64,000 nt of DNA from Sphingopyxis sp. QXT-31 (GCF_001984035.1 NZ_CP019449.1:1922001-1986000), one strand, 5' to 3'. Numbered from the stretch's first letter, positions 37,075 to 45,768 are shown. Notes: generated by a model from the letters alone, not told the origin. A program made the numbers and translations.

Positions 37075-37898
37075 CGGTCCAATATTTCCATTTCGGCCAG
37101 CCCGGCCTCGGCGCCGAGCAACAAGTCGGCGGCGGCTTGCCACAGATCGGGAGTCGCGGCGGCGAGCATGCCCTGCCCGCTGCCGCCGACGCGATACGGG
37201 CGGCCGTCCCAATGCGTCGCCTTGCCCCCGGCCTCGGTAAGGAACAAAGCGCCCGCGGCATGGTCCCACGGCAGGATGCGCTGAAACAAAGCGATATCGT
37301 CCTGCCCCAGCACCAGCCGCGGATAGCTTTCGGCGGCGCAGCGCGGCACCGGGTGAACGTCGAGCGACCCCGCGGCGGCATGGACGCGCGCGCGCCGTTC
37401 CGCGCTCATGAAATGCGTGCCGAGCGCCGCGCGTGGGGGCTCGCGCGACGCGGTGCGGGCGCGGACGGGGGCGCCGTCGCAGGTCGCGCCCTTGCCGCGC
37501 TCGGTATGGCATAGCCGCCCCGCGAGCGGATCGTAGATCCACGCGCCCAGCGGTTCGCCATCCTCGACCAGCGCCACCATCATCCCGAAGGGCGCGCGTC
37601 CCTCGGCAAAATTGGCGGTGCCGTCGAGCGGGTCGATCAGCCACACCAGTCCTTTGCCGATATCCGCGAGCAGGCCCGGATCGCGCGCCGCCGCTTCCTC
37701 GCCGACGATGCGCGCGCCGAGCCCGAGCGCGGCGAGACCATCGGCCAATCGCGCTTCGCTTTCGCGGTCGACGATCGTGACGATCTCGCCGGGGCTCTTC
37801 TCGTCGATCTCCTCGGGCGCGAGCAGGCGGAAACGCGGCATCACCACATCGCCCGCGACCTCGCGCAAGAGGAGCGAAACCTGCTCGCGAAGCGGCAC
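37071..37898 (-). CDS. Inositol-monophosphatase-family sugar phosphatase
   Basis: This 275-residue protein has the metal-site motifs of the family: Glu-Glu in RIVGEEAAA, WLIDPLDGTANF, and the C-terminal LPWDHAAGALFLTEAGG. Family members hydrolyse inositol phosphate, PAP, histidinol phosphate or sugar phosphates with magnesium. In this operon a sugar-phosphate or PAP substrate is plausible but unproven. It overlaps the exporter gene by 4 bp and lies 5 bp after the aldolase. Confidence 0.83.
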   Translation of the reverse strand: MPLREQVSLLLREVAGDVVMPRFRLLAPEEIDEKSPGEIVTIVDRESEARLADGLAALGLGARIVGEEAAARDPGLLADIGKGLVWLIDPLDGTANFAEGRAPFGMMVALVEDGEPLGAWIYDPLAGRLCHTERGKGATCDGAPVRARTASREPPRAALGTHFMSAERRARVHAAAGSLDVHPVPRCAAESYPRLVLGQDDIALFQRILPWDHAAGALFLTEAGGKATHWDGRPYRVGGSGQGMLAAATPDLWQAAADLLLGAEAGLAEMEILDR

Positions 37899-37903
37899 CG
37901 GCG

Positions 37904-38710
37904 TCAGGCCGCGACCGTCAGGCGCGGACGCTTGGCGGCATTGCTGCGCTCTTCCATCATGCGGATGCGCGTCAGGTCCTCGTCGGCGATGATGCTGTAA
38001 TATTCGCGCTTGTTCTGCAGCCAGGCGAGCTCAAAGGCCACAGCGTTCGCCACGCCGGCCTCAAAGCCCGCGCTCTCGACCGCGGCGCCGTCGAACACCA
38101 CCTTGCGCGTCTCGAAGCGGTCGAGCCGCACGCTGCGGATTTCGCGGAGCGCATCGGCCGCCGCCACCGCGACCGACCCGCCGACGACCAGTTCGAGGTC
38201 ATGGCTTGCGCAGGCCTGCGCGGCGACCAGCACCGCATCGGTGATCGCACGGTCGTTGATCGCATCGCGCGCCATCCCGCGCGACAAGGTGAAATCGACG
38301 CGCCCGAAGACGATGCCGTCGATCTCGCGCGCCAGCGGCAGCATCGCATCCAGATTCTGCAGCGTGGTCTCGGTCTCGAGGTTGAACAGCAGGTTGGTGT
38401 CGCCGCGGTCGGCGCCATAGACCTTGCGGCCGGCATCGACGAATTTCGACAGCGCATAAGGCGTCTCGACCATCGGCGCGATGATGTAATCGGCACCATA
38501 GAGCTTCGACGCGTGCAGGTCGGTCACCGCCTCGCAGCCGCCGATCTTGAGCGCGAGTTTCAGGTCGGCGCGCCAGGTCAGTTCGAGCAGGCGGAGCAGC
38601 TCGTCGGGGCGTGTGCCCTCGGCCTCGAACTCGGCCTTGACGGCGACGACCCCATAATGGTCGCGGCCTTTCTTCAGCATGTCGAGCATGCGCTTCTCGG
38701 TGGCATTCAT
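37904..38710 (-). CDS. HpcH/HpaI-type aldolase / citrate-lyase-like protein
   Basis: This 268-residue TIM-barrel protein shows KAEFEAEGTRPDELLRLLEL, LKIGGCEAVTD, YIIAPMVETPYALSKF, NLETETTLQNLD and VFGRVDFTLSRG, consistent with pyruvate/phosphoenolpyruvate aldolases of the HpcH/HpaI superfamily. A good ribosome-binding site (GGGAGA) precedes the ATG at 38710. As the first gene of the exopolysaccharide operon it may form or split a keto-acid sugar precursor; this is inference. Confidence 0.75.
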   Translation of the reverse strand: MNATEKRMLDMLKKGRDHYGVVAVKAEFEAEGTRPDELLRLLELTWRADLKLALKIGGCEAVTDLHASKLYGADYIIAPMVETPYALSKFVDAGRKVYGADRGDTNLLFNLETETTLQNLDAMLPLAREIDGIVFGRVDFTLSRGMARDAINDRAITDAVLVAAQACASHDLELVVGGSVAVAAADALREIRSVRLDRFETRKVVFDGAAVESAGFEAGVANAVAFELAWLQNKREYYSIIADEDLTRIRMMEERSNAAKRPRLTVAA

Positions 38711-38851
38711 GTGGGCGTCTCCCTTCGATGAAAAGGCTGATGTCATCGGTAAAGACGAATGAGGGGGGCCGTTCCCGCAACGATTTCGACAGAAAAATAT
38801 TTCCTCCTGCCGATCCAAGGGTGGCCGCGGACGGCTCCGTCATTACAGGAA

Positions 38852-39553
38852 ATGCCCGTGCCCCCGGCCCTTCGCCCGACCCTCGCGCTGATGCTGCTCC
38901 CGCTCTTGGGCGGCGCCTCCTATGGCGAAGGAACCGCTCTCCCCTCGGGCGAAACCAGCGGGCAGCTTATGACCGGATGGACCGCGCCCGAGCCCGTCCC
39001 CGCACCCCCGATCGTCATCCACGACCCGCGAGCCAAGCAGGCCGCCCTGAAGGGATTGATCCGCCTGTCGTCGGGTTTCGGCATGCGCACCGACCCCATC
39101 CACGGCGGGCGCCGCGCCCACGTCGGCCTCGACATTCCCGGCGGCGCGGGCACCCCGATCCTCGCCTCGGCCCCCGGCCGCGTTGCCTTTGCGGGCCCGG
39201 CCGGCGGTTACGGCTGGATGGTCGAGATCGACCATGGCGGCGGGCTCGCGACGCGCTACGCGCATCTGTCGCAAATCCTCGTCGCGCGCGGTCAGGCGGT
39301 GTCGCTGCAACAGCCGATCGCGCTGATGGGCTCGACCGGCCGCTCGACGGGCAATCACCTGCATTTCGAGGTGCGGCTGAACGGCCGCCCGACCGACCCG
39401 CTCGGCTGGTTCGGCGGCGGCAGCATCCCCGCGCCCGCGCTAGGCAGCATGACGGTGCAGGCGCCCGCCGCGCCGCACATCTCCGCCTTCGCCAGCCGCA
39501 CCGCGACCATTCCCTCGACCTCCGCCCTCCCCGGCGGCGCACAGGCGCGCTGA
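38852..39553 (+). CDS. M23 family metallopeptidase (LytM-like)
   Basis: Starting at ATG 38852 gives 233 residues with a signal peptide (LRPTLALMLLPLLGGASYG). The peptidase domain has the zinc ligands HVGLDIPG and HLHFEV and the core LSSGFGMRTDPIHGGRRAH, GYGWMVEIDHGGG and RYAHLSQ. It cleaves peptidoglycan cross-bridges in the periplasm or regulates amidases. It is divergent from the exopolysaccharide operon and three bases upstream of the sigma-factor gene, so the two are cotranscribed. Confidence 0.88.
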   Translation: MPVPPALRPTLALMLLPLLGGASYGEGTALPSGETSGQLMTGWTAPEPVPAPPIVIHDPRAKQAALKGLIRLSSGFGMRTDPIHGGRRAHVGLDIPGGAGTPILASAPGRVAFAGPAGGYGWMVEIDHGGGLATRYAHLSQILVARGQAVSLQQPIALMGSTGRSTGNHLHFEVRLNGRPTDPLGWFGGGSIPAPALGSMTVQAPAAPHISAFASRTATIPSTSALPGGAQAR

Positions 39554-39556
39554 GCA

Positions 39557-40069
39557 ATGTCCGGCGGCACCTCGGCAGGCCTGCAGGCCCTGATGGAGCA
39601 AGAGCGCGGGCGGCTGATACGCTTTCTCGCCGCACGCGGCGCGGGCGACGAGGCCGAGGATCTGTTCCACGAGCTGTGGCAGAAGATGGGGACGCTGTCC
39701 GACCGCCCCGTCGGCGAGCCCTTGTCCTATCTGTTCCGCGCCGCCGAAAATCTGATCCGCGACATACGCCGCGCCGCCGCCAGCCGCGACCGCAGGCACC
39801 AGGACTGGCACGACCTGGCCGACGCCCCCGCCGAGCGCCCCGGCGGCGAGCGCGCGCTCGTCGCGCGCGAGCAGCTGACGGCGATCGAGGCGGCGCTTGC
39901 TGGGCTCGGCCCGCGCGTCGATGCCATTTTTCGCCGCTACCGGCTTGACGGCGTCGGTCAGGCCGATATCGCGGCGGAATGGGGGATCAGTCTGAGCTCG
40001 GTCGAAAAGGACCTGCAAAAGGCGTATCGGGCGCTCGCCGAACTAAAGGCGCGTTTCGATGCGGAATAG
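39557..40069 (+). CDS. ECF sigma factor, FecI-like
   Basis: This 170-residue protein has region 2 in EDLFHELWQKM and YLFRAAENLIRDIRRA, and region 4 in GLGPRVDAIFRRYRLDGVGQADIAAEWGISLSSVEKDLQKAYRAL. FecI-type sigma factors usually drive TonB-receptor genes under control of a FecR anti-sigma. Here the next gene is only the first domain of FecR, and no receptor gene follows. Confidence 0.87.
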   Translation: MSGGTSAGLQALMEQERGRLIRFLAARGAGDEAEDLFHELWQKMGTLSDRPVGEPLSYLFRAAENLIRDIRRAAASRDRRHQDWHDLADAPAERPGGERALVAREQLTAIEAALAGLGPRVDAIFRRYRLDGVGQADIAAEWGISLSSVEKDLQKAYRALAELKARFDAE

Positions 40070-40120
40070 GCCCCACCGCTTCGTCATGGGGTAAATCCCG
40101 TCGAAACAGGGAAGTGGGGA

Positions 40121-40312
40121 ATGCCGACGCATCCATCTGAGCTGAACGAGGCCGCCCGGCATTGGGCGATCCGCGTCGGCGAACCCGCGTTCGACGACTG
40201 GGACGCGCTGACTGCCTGGCTGGAAGCGGACCCTAAGCATCTCGCCGCCTACGAAGCCGCGATCGACGGCGCCGATTGGGCGACCGATGCGCTGAAGCCG
40301 AAGGCGCCGTGA
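40121..40312 (+). CDS. FecR N-terminal domain only (DUF4880 stub), 63 aa
   Basis: This 63-residue open frame is preceded by a good ribosome-binding site (GTGGGGA). It matches the N-terminal DUF4880 cytoplasmic part of FecR anti-sigma factors (EAARHWAIRVGEPAFDDWDA, TAWLEADPKHLAAYEAA). A normal FecR continues through a membrane helix to a periplasmic domain, about 320 residues in all. Here a stop comes at once, overlapping the GTG of the next gene (GTGA at 40309-40312). It may be a soluble anti-sigma protein or a remnant; the retained translation signals favour the former. Confidence 0.7.
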   Translation: MPTHPSELNEAARHWAIRVGEPAFDDWDALTAWLEADPKHLAAYEAAIDGADWATDALKPKAP

Positions 40313-41412
40313 GCGATACGGGCACCCAGCCGCTGCTCAAAGACCTGCTCGGACCGGCAGCGCTGACGGCGATTGCCGATGCCGGCACGTCGGCGTCGCC
40401 ACGCTTCGACCGCACCACCTTCCTCGCCGCGGCCTCCAACGGGATCGACACGCTGTCGATCATGGAGCGCGTGCGCCATATCGCCGCCGCGCTCGTCCCC
40501 GCGCTTCCCGCCGACTATCCCGCCGCACTCGATGTCCTGCGCGCGATGGCGCCGCGGCTGTCGGGCGGGTTCCAGGCGGTCGCGATCACCGACTATGTCG
40601 CGCAGCAAGGTCTGGCCGATTTCGACGCATCATTGGCGGCGCTCGCCGACCTCACGCGCTATGGCACCGCCGAATTCGCGATCCGGCCCTTCCTCGCCGC
40701 CGACACGGAACGGACGATGGCGGCGATGCAGCGCTGGACCGCGAACGACGACGAACATGTCCGCCGCCTCGCCAGCGAAGGCTGTCGCCCGCGCCTACCC
40801 TGGGCTGCGCGCGTGCCCGCGCTCAAGGCCGACCCGACGCTCGGCGCGCCGATCCTCGAGGCGCTGAAGGCCGACCCCGCCGTCTATGTCCGCAAATCGG
40901 TCGCGAACCACCTTAACGACATCGCCAAGGACCGTCCCGACTGGCTGCTCGATCGGCTGGCGGGCTGGCCGCAGGACGACCCGGCGACCAAATGGATCGT
41001 CCGCCACGCGCTGCGCACGCTGATCAAGGCGGGCGACCCGCGCGCGCTGGCGCTTATCGGCGTGGGCCATGGCGCCGAGGTCGCGGTCGGACGCTTCGCT
41101 GTCGAGCCGGCGACGGTGCGGCTGGGCGCGCAGATCGCGATCGCCGCCGACCTCGCCTCGACATCGGCGGCAACGCAGCCGCTCGTGATCGACTATCGCA
41201 TCCATTATGCCCGCGCGGGCGGCAAAACCGCCGCCAAGGTGTTCAAATGGAAGGCGCTCGATCTGGCCGCAGGCGAGACCGCCGCGCTGTCGATCCGCCA
41301 GACCATCCGCGACTTCAGCACGCGGCGCCACCATCCGGGGCGCCACCGCATCGAATTGATCGTCAACGGCGAGGCGATGGCCGAAACGGCCTTCGACCTG
41401 CTCCCGGCCTGA
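40309..41412 (+). CDS. AlkC-like DNA alkylation repair protein (HEAT-repeat glycosylase)
   Basis: From GTG 40309 this is 367 residues. The N-terminal two thirds is helical HEAT-like (TFLAAASNGIDTLSIMERVRHIA, GFQAVAITDYVAQQG, ANDDEHVRRLASEGCRPRLPW, VYVRKSVANHLNDIAKDRPDW). The last 100 residues look like a beta-rich Ig-like domain (LVIDYRIHYARAGGKTAAKVFKWKAL, RQTIRDFSTRRHHPGRHRI). That combination is typical of AlkC, which removes 3-methyladenine and 3-methylcytosine. GTGA coupling to the DUF4880 stub places it under the FecI-like sigma factor gene. Confidence 0.8.
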   Translation: MSDTGTQPLLKDLLGPAALTAIADAGTSASPRFDRTTFLAAASNGIDTLSIMERVRHIAAALVPALPADYPAALDVLRAMAPRLSGGFQAVAITDYVAQQGLADFDASLAALADLTRYGTAEFAIRPFLAADTERTMAAMQRWTANDDEHVRRLASEGCRPRLPWAARVPALKADPTLGAPILEALKADPAVYVRKSVANHLNDIAKDRPDWLLDRLAGWPQDDPATKWIVRHALRTLIKAGDPRALALIGVGHGAEVAVGRFAVEPATVRLGAQIAIAADLASTSAATQPLVIDYRIHYARAGGKTAAKVFKWKALDLAAGETAALSIRQTIRDFSTRRHHPGRHRIELIVNGEAMAETAFDLLPA

Positions 41413-41439
41413 ACGGGGCTTACTCGCCCCGCCGCGCGG

Positions 41440-42717
41440 TTATTTGTTGCTCATCACCACGCACGGCTGGCTTGCCGAGCCGACCGCCGCACAGAATTTA
41501 TCGGCCTCGCCCTTGGTCGCGAAGTCGCCCGCCTGCAGGCGCGTGAGCTTGCCGCTCTGGACCAGATAGGGCTGGTTCGAGGCCAGCGCAGGATATTTCT
41601 TTTCGAGCGCCACCCACAAGTTCCGTGCATTGCCCTGGTTCGAGAAGGCGCCGAGCTGCGCGCGCCACTTGTCGGCGCTCGCGGTACGCACGGGTGCGGC
41701 GGCGGCGGGCGGCGCGGGCTGCGGCGCGGCCTTGACCGGCGCAGGCGCGGGTTTCGGCGGAGCGGCAGCGGGCGGCATGTCCCCGCTCTCAGGCGGCGCG
41801 GCGTAGCTGGTGCCCGGCGCGCTCGGCGTCGGGGTCGCGGCGGGAAGTTCGACCGGCTTGATCGGCTGCGACGGCGCGCGCAGCGGCTGCGACACGATCG
41901 CCTTCGCGGCATCGGTCATCGCCCCGGTCGCGGCGGCGGTCGCGTTGGCAGCAACGAGGTCTTTCGGCGGCGCGCGCTCGGGGGTGATCACCGGCGGTGG
42001 CGTATAGCTGGTACCCGGGACCGAAGCCGGCAGGCTTGCGGTCTTCACCGGCGAAGGCGCAGGCGTCGGCGCGGTCGGCGCGGCGGCGTTGACCGCGGCG
42101 AGGCGTTCGCGCTGCTCGCTCTTTTCCATCTCGGGGATCATCGCGAGCCCCGCCTGGCGCTGGTCGAGCGGGATGAGGTTGTCGAGCTGGACGAGCCGCG
42201 CAGAGGCGATGCCGAGCCCGGCGTCGCTTGCGCGCTTGGTCAGCGCATAGGCGCGCGGCCAGTCCTGCGCGGCGAGGTCGCCGTTGAAGTGCGCGGTGCC
42301 CAGCACATATTGCGCGCGCGGTTCGCCGCGCGCCGCCGAGCGAGTGATGAAGGGCATCGACTCTTCGCGGCGGTTGGCGGTGAAGAGCACGAGCCCCAGA
42401 TTATCCTCGGCCTGCAGATGCCCCTGCTTCGCGGCGCGGCGGTACCAGCCCTCGGCCTGCGCCAGGTCGGCGGGAACGCCGCGGCCGAGCTTGTAGGCCT
42501 GGCCCAGGTTGAACTGCGCATCGGGGTCGCCGGCGAGCGCAATCGGGCGCCAGATCGCGACCGCGCGCTGGTAATTGCCGCCTTCCCAGGCATCGACGCC
42601 GTCCTTGACGCTGGGCGCCGGCGTCGCCGCGGCGGGCGCCGCCACCGCGGGTGCGGCAAGCATGGGTGCCGCCAGCAAAGGCGCGGCTACGGCCATGATG
42701 GTGCGGGAAAAACGCAT
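41440..42717 (-). CDS. Sel1-repeat and SPOR-domain periplasmic protein
   Basis: This 425-residue protein has a signal peptide (MRFSRTIMAVAAPLLAAPMLAAPAVA). Sel1-like repeats follow at about 40-190 (GDPDAQFNLGQAYKLGRGVPAD, QGHLQAEDNLGLVLF, GEPRAQYVLGTAHFNGD), then a long Pro/Ala-rich linker and a C-terminal SPOR domain (KWRAQLGAFSNQGNARNLW to FCAAVGSASQPCVVM). SPOR domains bind denuded glycan strands at the division septum. It diverges from the parA gene group, whose last gene encodes a second SPOR protein. Confidence 0.87.
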   Translation of the reverse strand: MRFSRTIMAVAAPLLAAPMLAAPAVAAPAAATPAPSVKDGVDAWEGGNYQRAVAIWRPIALAGDPDAQFNLGQAYKLGRGVPADLAQAEGWYRRAAKQGHLQAEDNLGLVLFTANRREESMPFITRSAARGEPRAQYVLGTAHFNGDLAAQDWPRAYALTKRASDAGLGIASARLVQLDNLIPLDQRQAGLAMIPEMEKSEQRERLAAVNAAAPTAPTPAPSPVKTASLPASVPGTSYTPPPVITPERAPPKDLVAANATAAATGAMTDAAKAIVSQPLRAPSQPIKPVELPAATPTPSAPGTSYAAPPESGDMPPAAAPPKPAPAPVKAAPQPAPPAAAAPVRTASADKWRAQLGAFSNQGNARNLWVALEKKYPALASNQPYLVQSGKLTRLQAGDFATKGEADKFCAAVGSASQPCVVMSNK

Positions 42718-42800
42718 GTAAAATCTCCACTGACGCGCGCCGCGCGCAGATACCCGACCGCGTGCGGCAGCAGTCCCCGTCCCGGCTCTAAATCTAATTG

Positions 42801-42817
42801 GCTAACAGCGCGTTAGC
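42801..42817. promoter_or_regulatory. Inverted repeat in SPOR/parA divergent region
   Basis: GCTAAC and GTTAGC arms are separated by AGCGC in the 269-bp divergent intergenic region. It could be an operator for either gene, or a short hairpin. No protein is assigned. Confidence 0.35.
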
Positions 42818-42873
42818 GACGCCGCCGCCAAGCCGATCTTGATCCGGAACGGGACAGACTTTGCTTAAGCCCG

Positions 42874-42935
42874 CGTTTACCATGCAATCCCACGATCCGT
42901 TTACCTTCTTTTTCGCATCGTTAACCCAATCTTAG
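42874..42935. promoter_or_regulatory. Possible CtrA-type binding sites upstream of parA
   Basis: TTAA-7 bases-TTAG at 42921-42935 is one mismatch from the alphaproteobacterial CtrA consensus TTAA-N7-TTAA. Two CGTTTACC copies (42874-42881, 42899-42906) resemble the half-site TTAACC and precede it at 25- and 20-base spacing. Cell-cycle control of a ParA/SPOR gene group would make sense, but the match is inexact. Confidence 0.35.
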
Positions 42936-42986
42936 GGGCCCGCATGGCATTTCGAACCCGATTGTAGTCACATCAGGGGGACAGCT

Positions 42987-43709
42987 GTGCGCGTTTTGGC
43001 ATTGGCTTCACAAAAGGGCGGATCGGGGAAGACCACCCTGTCGGGGCATCTCGCCGTGCAGGCCCAGCTCGCCGGCGCCGGCCCGGTCGTATTGATCGAC
43101 ATCGACCCGCAAGGCTCGCTCGCCGATTGGTGGAACGAGCGCGAGACCGACCTTCCCGCCTTTGCGCAGACCACGGTCGCGCGTCTGGCATCCGACCTCG
43201 AAATCCTGCGCCAGCAGGGCTTCAAGCTCGCAGTCATCGACACGCCGCCGGCGATCACCATGGCGATCCAGAGCGTGATCTCGGTCGCCGAGCTGATCGT
43301 CGTCCCGACGCGCCCCTCGCCGCACGACCTTCGCGCCGTCGGCGCCACCGTCGATCTGTGCGAACGCGCCGGCAAGCCGCTGGTGTTCGTCGTCAACGGC
43401 GCAACGCCCAAAGCGAAAATCACCAGCGAAGCCGCGGTCGCGCTGTCGCAGCACGGCACCGTCGCCCCGATCACGCTCCACCACCGCACCGATTATGCCG
43501 CGTCGATGATCGACGGCCGCACGGTGATGGAGGTCGATCCCAACGGCCGCTCGGCCGAAGAGATCCGCCAGCTCTGGTCGTATATGAACGACCGGCTCGA
43601 GAAGAATTTCCGCCGCACCGTCTTTTCGTCGCCGATCCCGGCGCAGGCGGGTTATGGCACGGTGCGCCCGATGGGTGGTGGCTTCGGCCGCCGCATCGCC
43701 GGCCAGTAA
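42987..43709 (+). CDS. ParA-family ATPase
   Basis: This 240-residue protein has a deviant Walker A motif KGGSGKTT (residues 10-17), LIDIDPQGSLADWW (switch I / A') and a Walker B-like AVIDTPPA. It belongs to the ParA/MinD/MipZ group, which positions DNA or division complexes through ATP-dependent dimerisation. There is no parB; instead a ribbon-helix-helix-like protein and a SPOR lipoprotein follow. The basic C-terminal tail (KNFRRTVF, GGGFGRRIAGQ) is unusual. Confidence 0.87.
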   Translation: MRVLALASQKGGSGKTTLSGHLAVQAQLAGAGPVVLIDIDPQGSLADWWNERETDLPAFAQTTVARLASDLEILRQQGFKLAVIDTPPAITMAIQSVISVAELIVVPTRPSPHDLRAVGATVDLCERAGKPLVFVVNGATPKAKITSEAAVALSQHGTVAPITLHHRTDYAASMIDGRTVMEVDPNGRSAEEIRQLWSYMNDRLEKNFRRTVFSSPIPAQAGYGTVRPMGGGFGRRIAGQ

Positions 43710-43723
43710 GGGGGATGGAAGCC

Positions 43724-44383
43724 ATGGGCGAACCCAAACCCCTCGCATCGCTGAGCGCCGGCTTGCTCGCCCGCAAGGGCGCCGCACGCCCCGCCATGCG
43801 CCGCCAGCCGCTCGGCAGCGGCCCCGCGCCAGTGGGCCAAGTCGGTTACGACGACCTCGGCTGGAACGACATGGGCTATGACGTCGATCCGGTGCAGTCG
43901 AGCGAACCGACGCATATGGTCGACCTGAAACCGCTGCTGGCGGGATCGGTGCCCGAGCATAATGTCGAGGCCGAACAGGCGGTCGAAGACAGCTTCGGCC
44001 ACGAACTGACCGACGCGCTCGCCGCCGATTTCGAACCGGAAACGGTCGAGATTCCCGAGATCGTGCGCCAGCAGGAATCGCTGAGCGACCGCGTCGCCGC
44101 GGTCGCGCGAAAGGTCGAGGCGCGCCCCGAAAAGACGGTCGCCGAGCCCAGGACGCCGCGCGCTCCGCGCGCGCTCCGCGCTCGCGAGAAAGCCGCCTTC
44201 ACGCTGCGCCTCGACGCCGAACGCCATCTGCGCCTGCGCCTCGCGAGCGCGGTGACCGGCCGCTCGTCGCAGCTGATCCTGACCGAATTGCTCGACGATT
44301 ACCTGGCTTCGCTGCCCGAGATCGACGCGATGGCCAGCCGCCTGCCCGCGGCGCGGCCCGCGCGCCGGACGATGCAATCCTGA
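43724..44383 (+). CDS. ParA-associated protein with C-terminal ribbon-helix-helix-like domain
   Basis: This protein of about 219 residues starts at ATG 43724 (an ATG at 43715 is also in frame but too close to the GGGGG). The N-terminal 140 residues are low-complexity and acidic. The C-terminal part KAAFTLRLDAERHLRLRL, followed by SSQLILTELLDDYLASLP, has the beta-strand plus two-helix pattern of RHH DNA-binding domains. It may be the adaptor or DNA-binding partner of the ParA. I do not recognise a named family. Confidence 0.65.
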   Translation: MGEPKPLASLSAGLLARKGAARPAMRRQPLGSGPAPVGQVGYDDLGWNDMGYDVDPVQSSEPTHMVDLKPLLAGSVPEHNVEAEQAVEDSFGHELTDALAADFEPETVEIPEIVRQQESLSDRVAAVARKVEARPEKTVAEPRTPRAPRALRAREKAAFTLRLDAERHLRLRLASAVTGRSSQLILTELLDDYLASLPEIDAMASRLPAARPARRTMQS

Positions 44384-44403
44384 AGCCGAACGGGGGACCT
44401 TCC

Positions 44404-45768
44404 ATGAACCGCAATCTGCTGATGAAACTGGCCGTGTCGGGCTTCGTGCTCGGCCTGACCACCACCGGCTGCAGCACGAGCAAGATGGCGAACGCGCCGT
44501 CGAACGCGCTGGGCAAGCCCGAGACCGCCGCCAAGTCGGCCGACAAGGCGCGCGTCGCGCTCGAAGCCGGCAAGACCAGCAAGGGCGTCGCACTCGCCGA
44601 AGCCGCGGTCTCCGCCAGCCCGCGCGACGGGTCGTACCGCGCGCTGCTCGGCCAGGCCTATCTGGGCGACGGCCGATTCGCTTCGGCGAGCGCCGCGCTG
44701 AGCGAGGCGATGGAGCTGGGCGTCGAGGACAGCAACACCGTCCTCGCGCTGACGCTCGCCAATATCGCGCAAGGCAAGACGAGCGACGCGATGGCGCTGC
44801 TCAACCAATATCGCGACACGCTGCCCGCCTCCGACACCGGGCTGGCGCTGGCGCTCGCCGGCGACCATGAATCGGCGATCTATGTGCTGACCGAAGCCGC
44901 GCGCGCCGAAGGCGCCAGCGCGCGTACGCGCCAGAATCTCGCGCTCGCCTATGCCCTGTCGGGCCGCTGGGCCCAGGCGCGCATCCTGGCCTCGCAGGAC
45001 CTGTCGCTCGCCAAGCTCGAAGGCCGCATGGCCGAATGGTCGAAGCTCGCCCAGGAACCGAGCGCGCCGCTGCGCGTCGCCAGCCTGATCGGCGCCAAGG
45101 CGCAGGCCGACGGCGGCATGCCGGTGCGCCTCGCGCTCGCAAATTTCTCGGACGTCCAGATGGCCGCCGCACCCGAACCGGTGCAACTCGCCAGCGCCGA
45201 CCCGGCGCCGGTCGATGCCTTCGCCCCGCCGCCGCCGGTCGCGAGCGAAGCCGCGATCCGCACGGTCGAACTGCCGATGCCGCAGCGCGACGCGAACGGC
45301 GTCGTCCCGGTGACCGAACTGCCCTCGCCCGCCGCCGCGCCGGTGATCCTGGCCGAGGCCAAGCCCTATCGCGCCGAACCCGCCGCGCGGCCCTTCGCGG
45401 AAGCCGCGCGCGACCTCGCGGCGAAATTCGTACCGCAGATCGCCGCCTTCGACGCCAAGAAGCCCACGGGCTGGGCGGTTCAGCTCGGTGCCTATGACAC
45501 GCTGGGCATCGCCAAGGAAAAATGGGGTTCGCTCAAGAAGAAGAACGGCCAGCTCGCGTCGCTGCCTGCGTCGAGCCACGCCGCGAACGTCAAGGGCCGC
45601 ACCTTCTATCGCCTGACCGTCAACGGCATCAAGAGCCAGGCCGACGCCGCGCGGCTGTGCAGCGAATTGCGCGCCGACGGCCAGCAGTGCTTCGTCCGCC
45701 AGATGGGCGGCAGCGAAAGCATCCAGTGGGCCGCCGCCGCCAAGCCGGTTCGGCTGGCTTCGCGCTAA
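44404..45768 (+). CDS. TPR and SPOR-domain lipoprotein
   Basis: This 454-residue protein has a lipoprotein signal (VLGLTTTGCSTSK). TPR-like helices lie at about 45-220 (DKARVALEAGKTSKGVALAEAAV, SYRALLGQAYLGDGRFASASAALSEAMELG, ARTRQNLALAYALSGRWAQA). A Pro/Ala linker and a C-terminal SPOR domain (GWAVQLGAYDTLGIAKEKW to LRADGQQCFVRQM) follow. It is probably anchored in the outer or inner membrane and targeted to septal peptidoglycan. It is third in the parA operon and is followed by a terminator. Confidence 0.87.
   Translation: MNRNLLMKLAVSGFVLGLTTTGCSTSKMANAPSNALGKPETAAKSADKARVALEAGKTSKGVALAEAAVSASPRDGSYRALLGQAYLGDGRFASASAALSEAMELGVEDSNTVLALTLANIAQGKTSDAMALLNQYRDTLPASDTGLALALAGDHESAIYVLTEAARAEGASARTRQNLALAYALSGRWAQARILASQDLSLAKLEGRMAEWSKLAQEPSAPLRVASLIGAKAQADGGMPVRLALANFSDVQMAAAPEPVQLASADPAPVDAFAPPPPVASEAAIRTVELPMPQRDANGVVPVTELPSPAAAPVILAEAKPYRAEPAARPFAEAARDLAAKFVPQIAAFDAKKPTGWAVQLGAYDTLGIAKEKWGSLKKKNGQLASLPASSHAANVKGRTFYRLTVNGIKSQADAARLCSELRADGQQCFVRQMGGSESIQWAAAAKPVRLASR

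Noticed and set aside
40121..40312. Full-length FecR split by a frameshift
   Set aside because: No FecR membrane or periplasmic domain is found in any frame downstream; the AlkC-like gene starts immediately.
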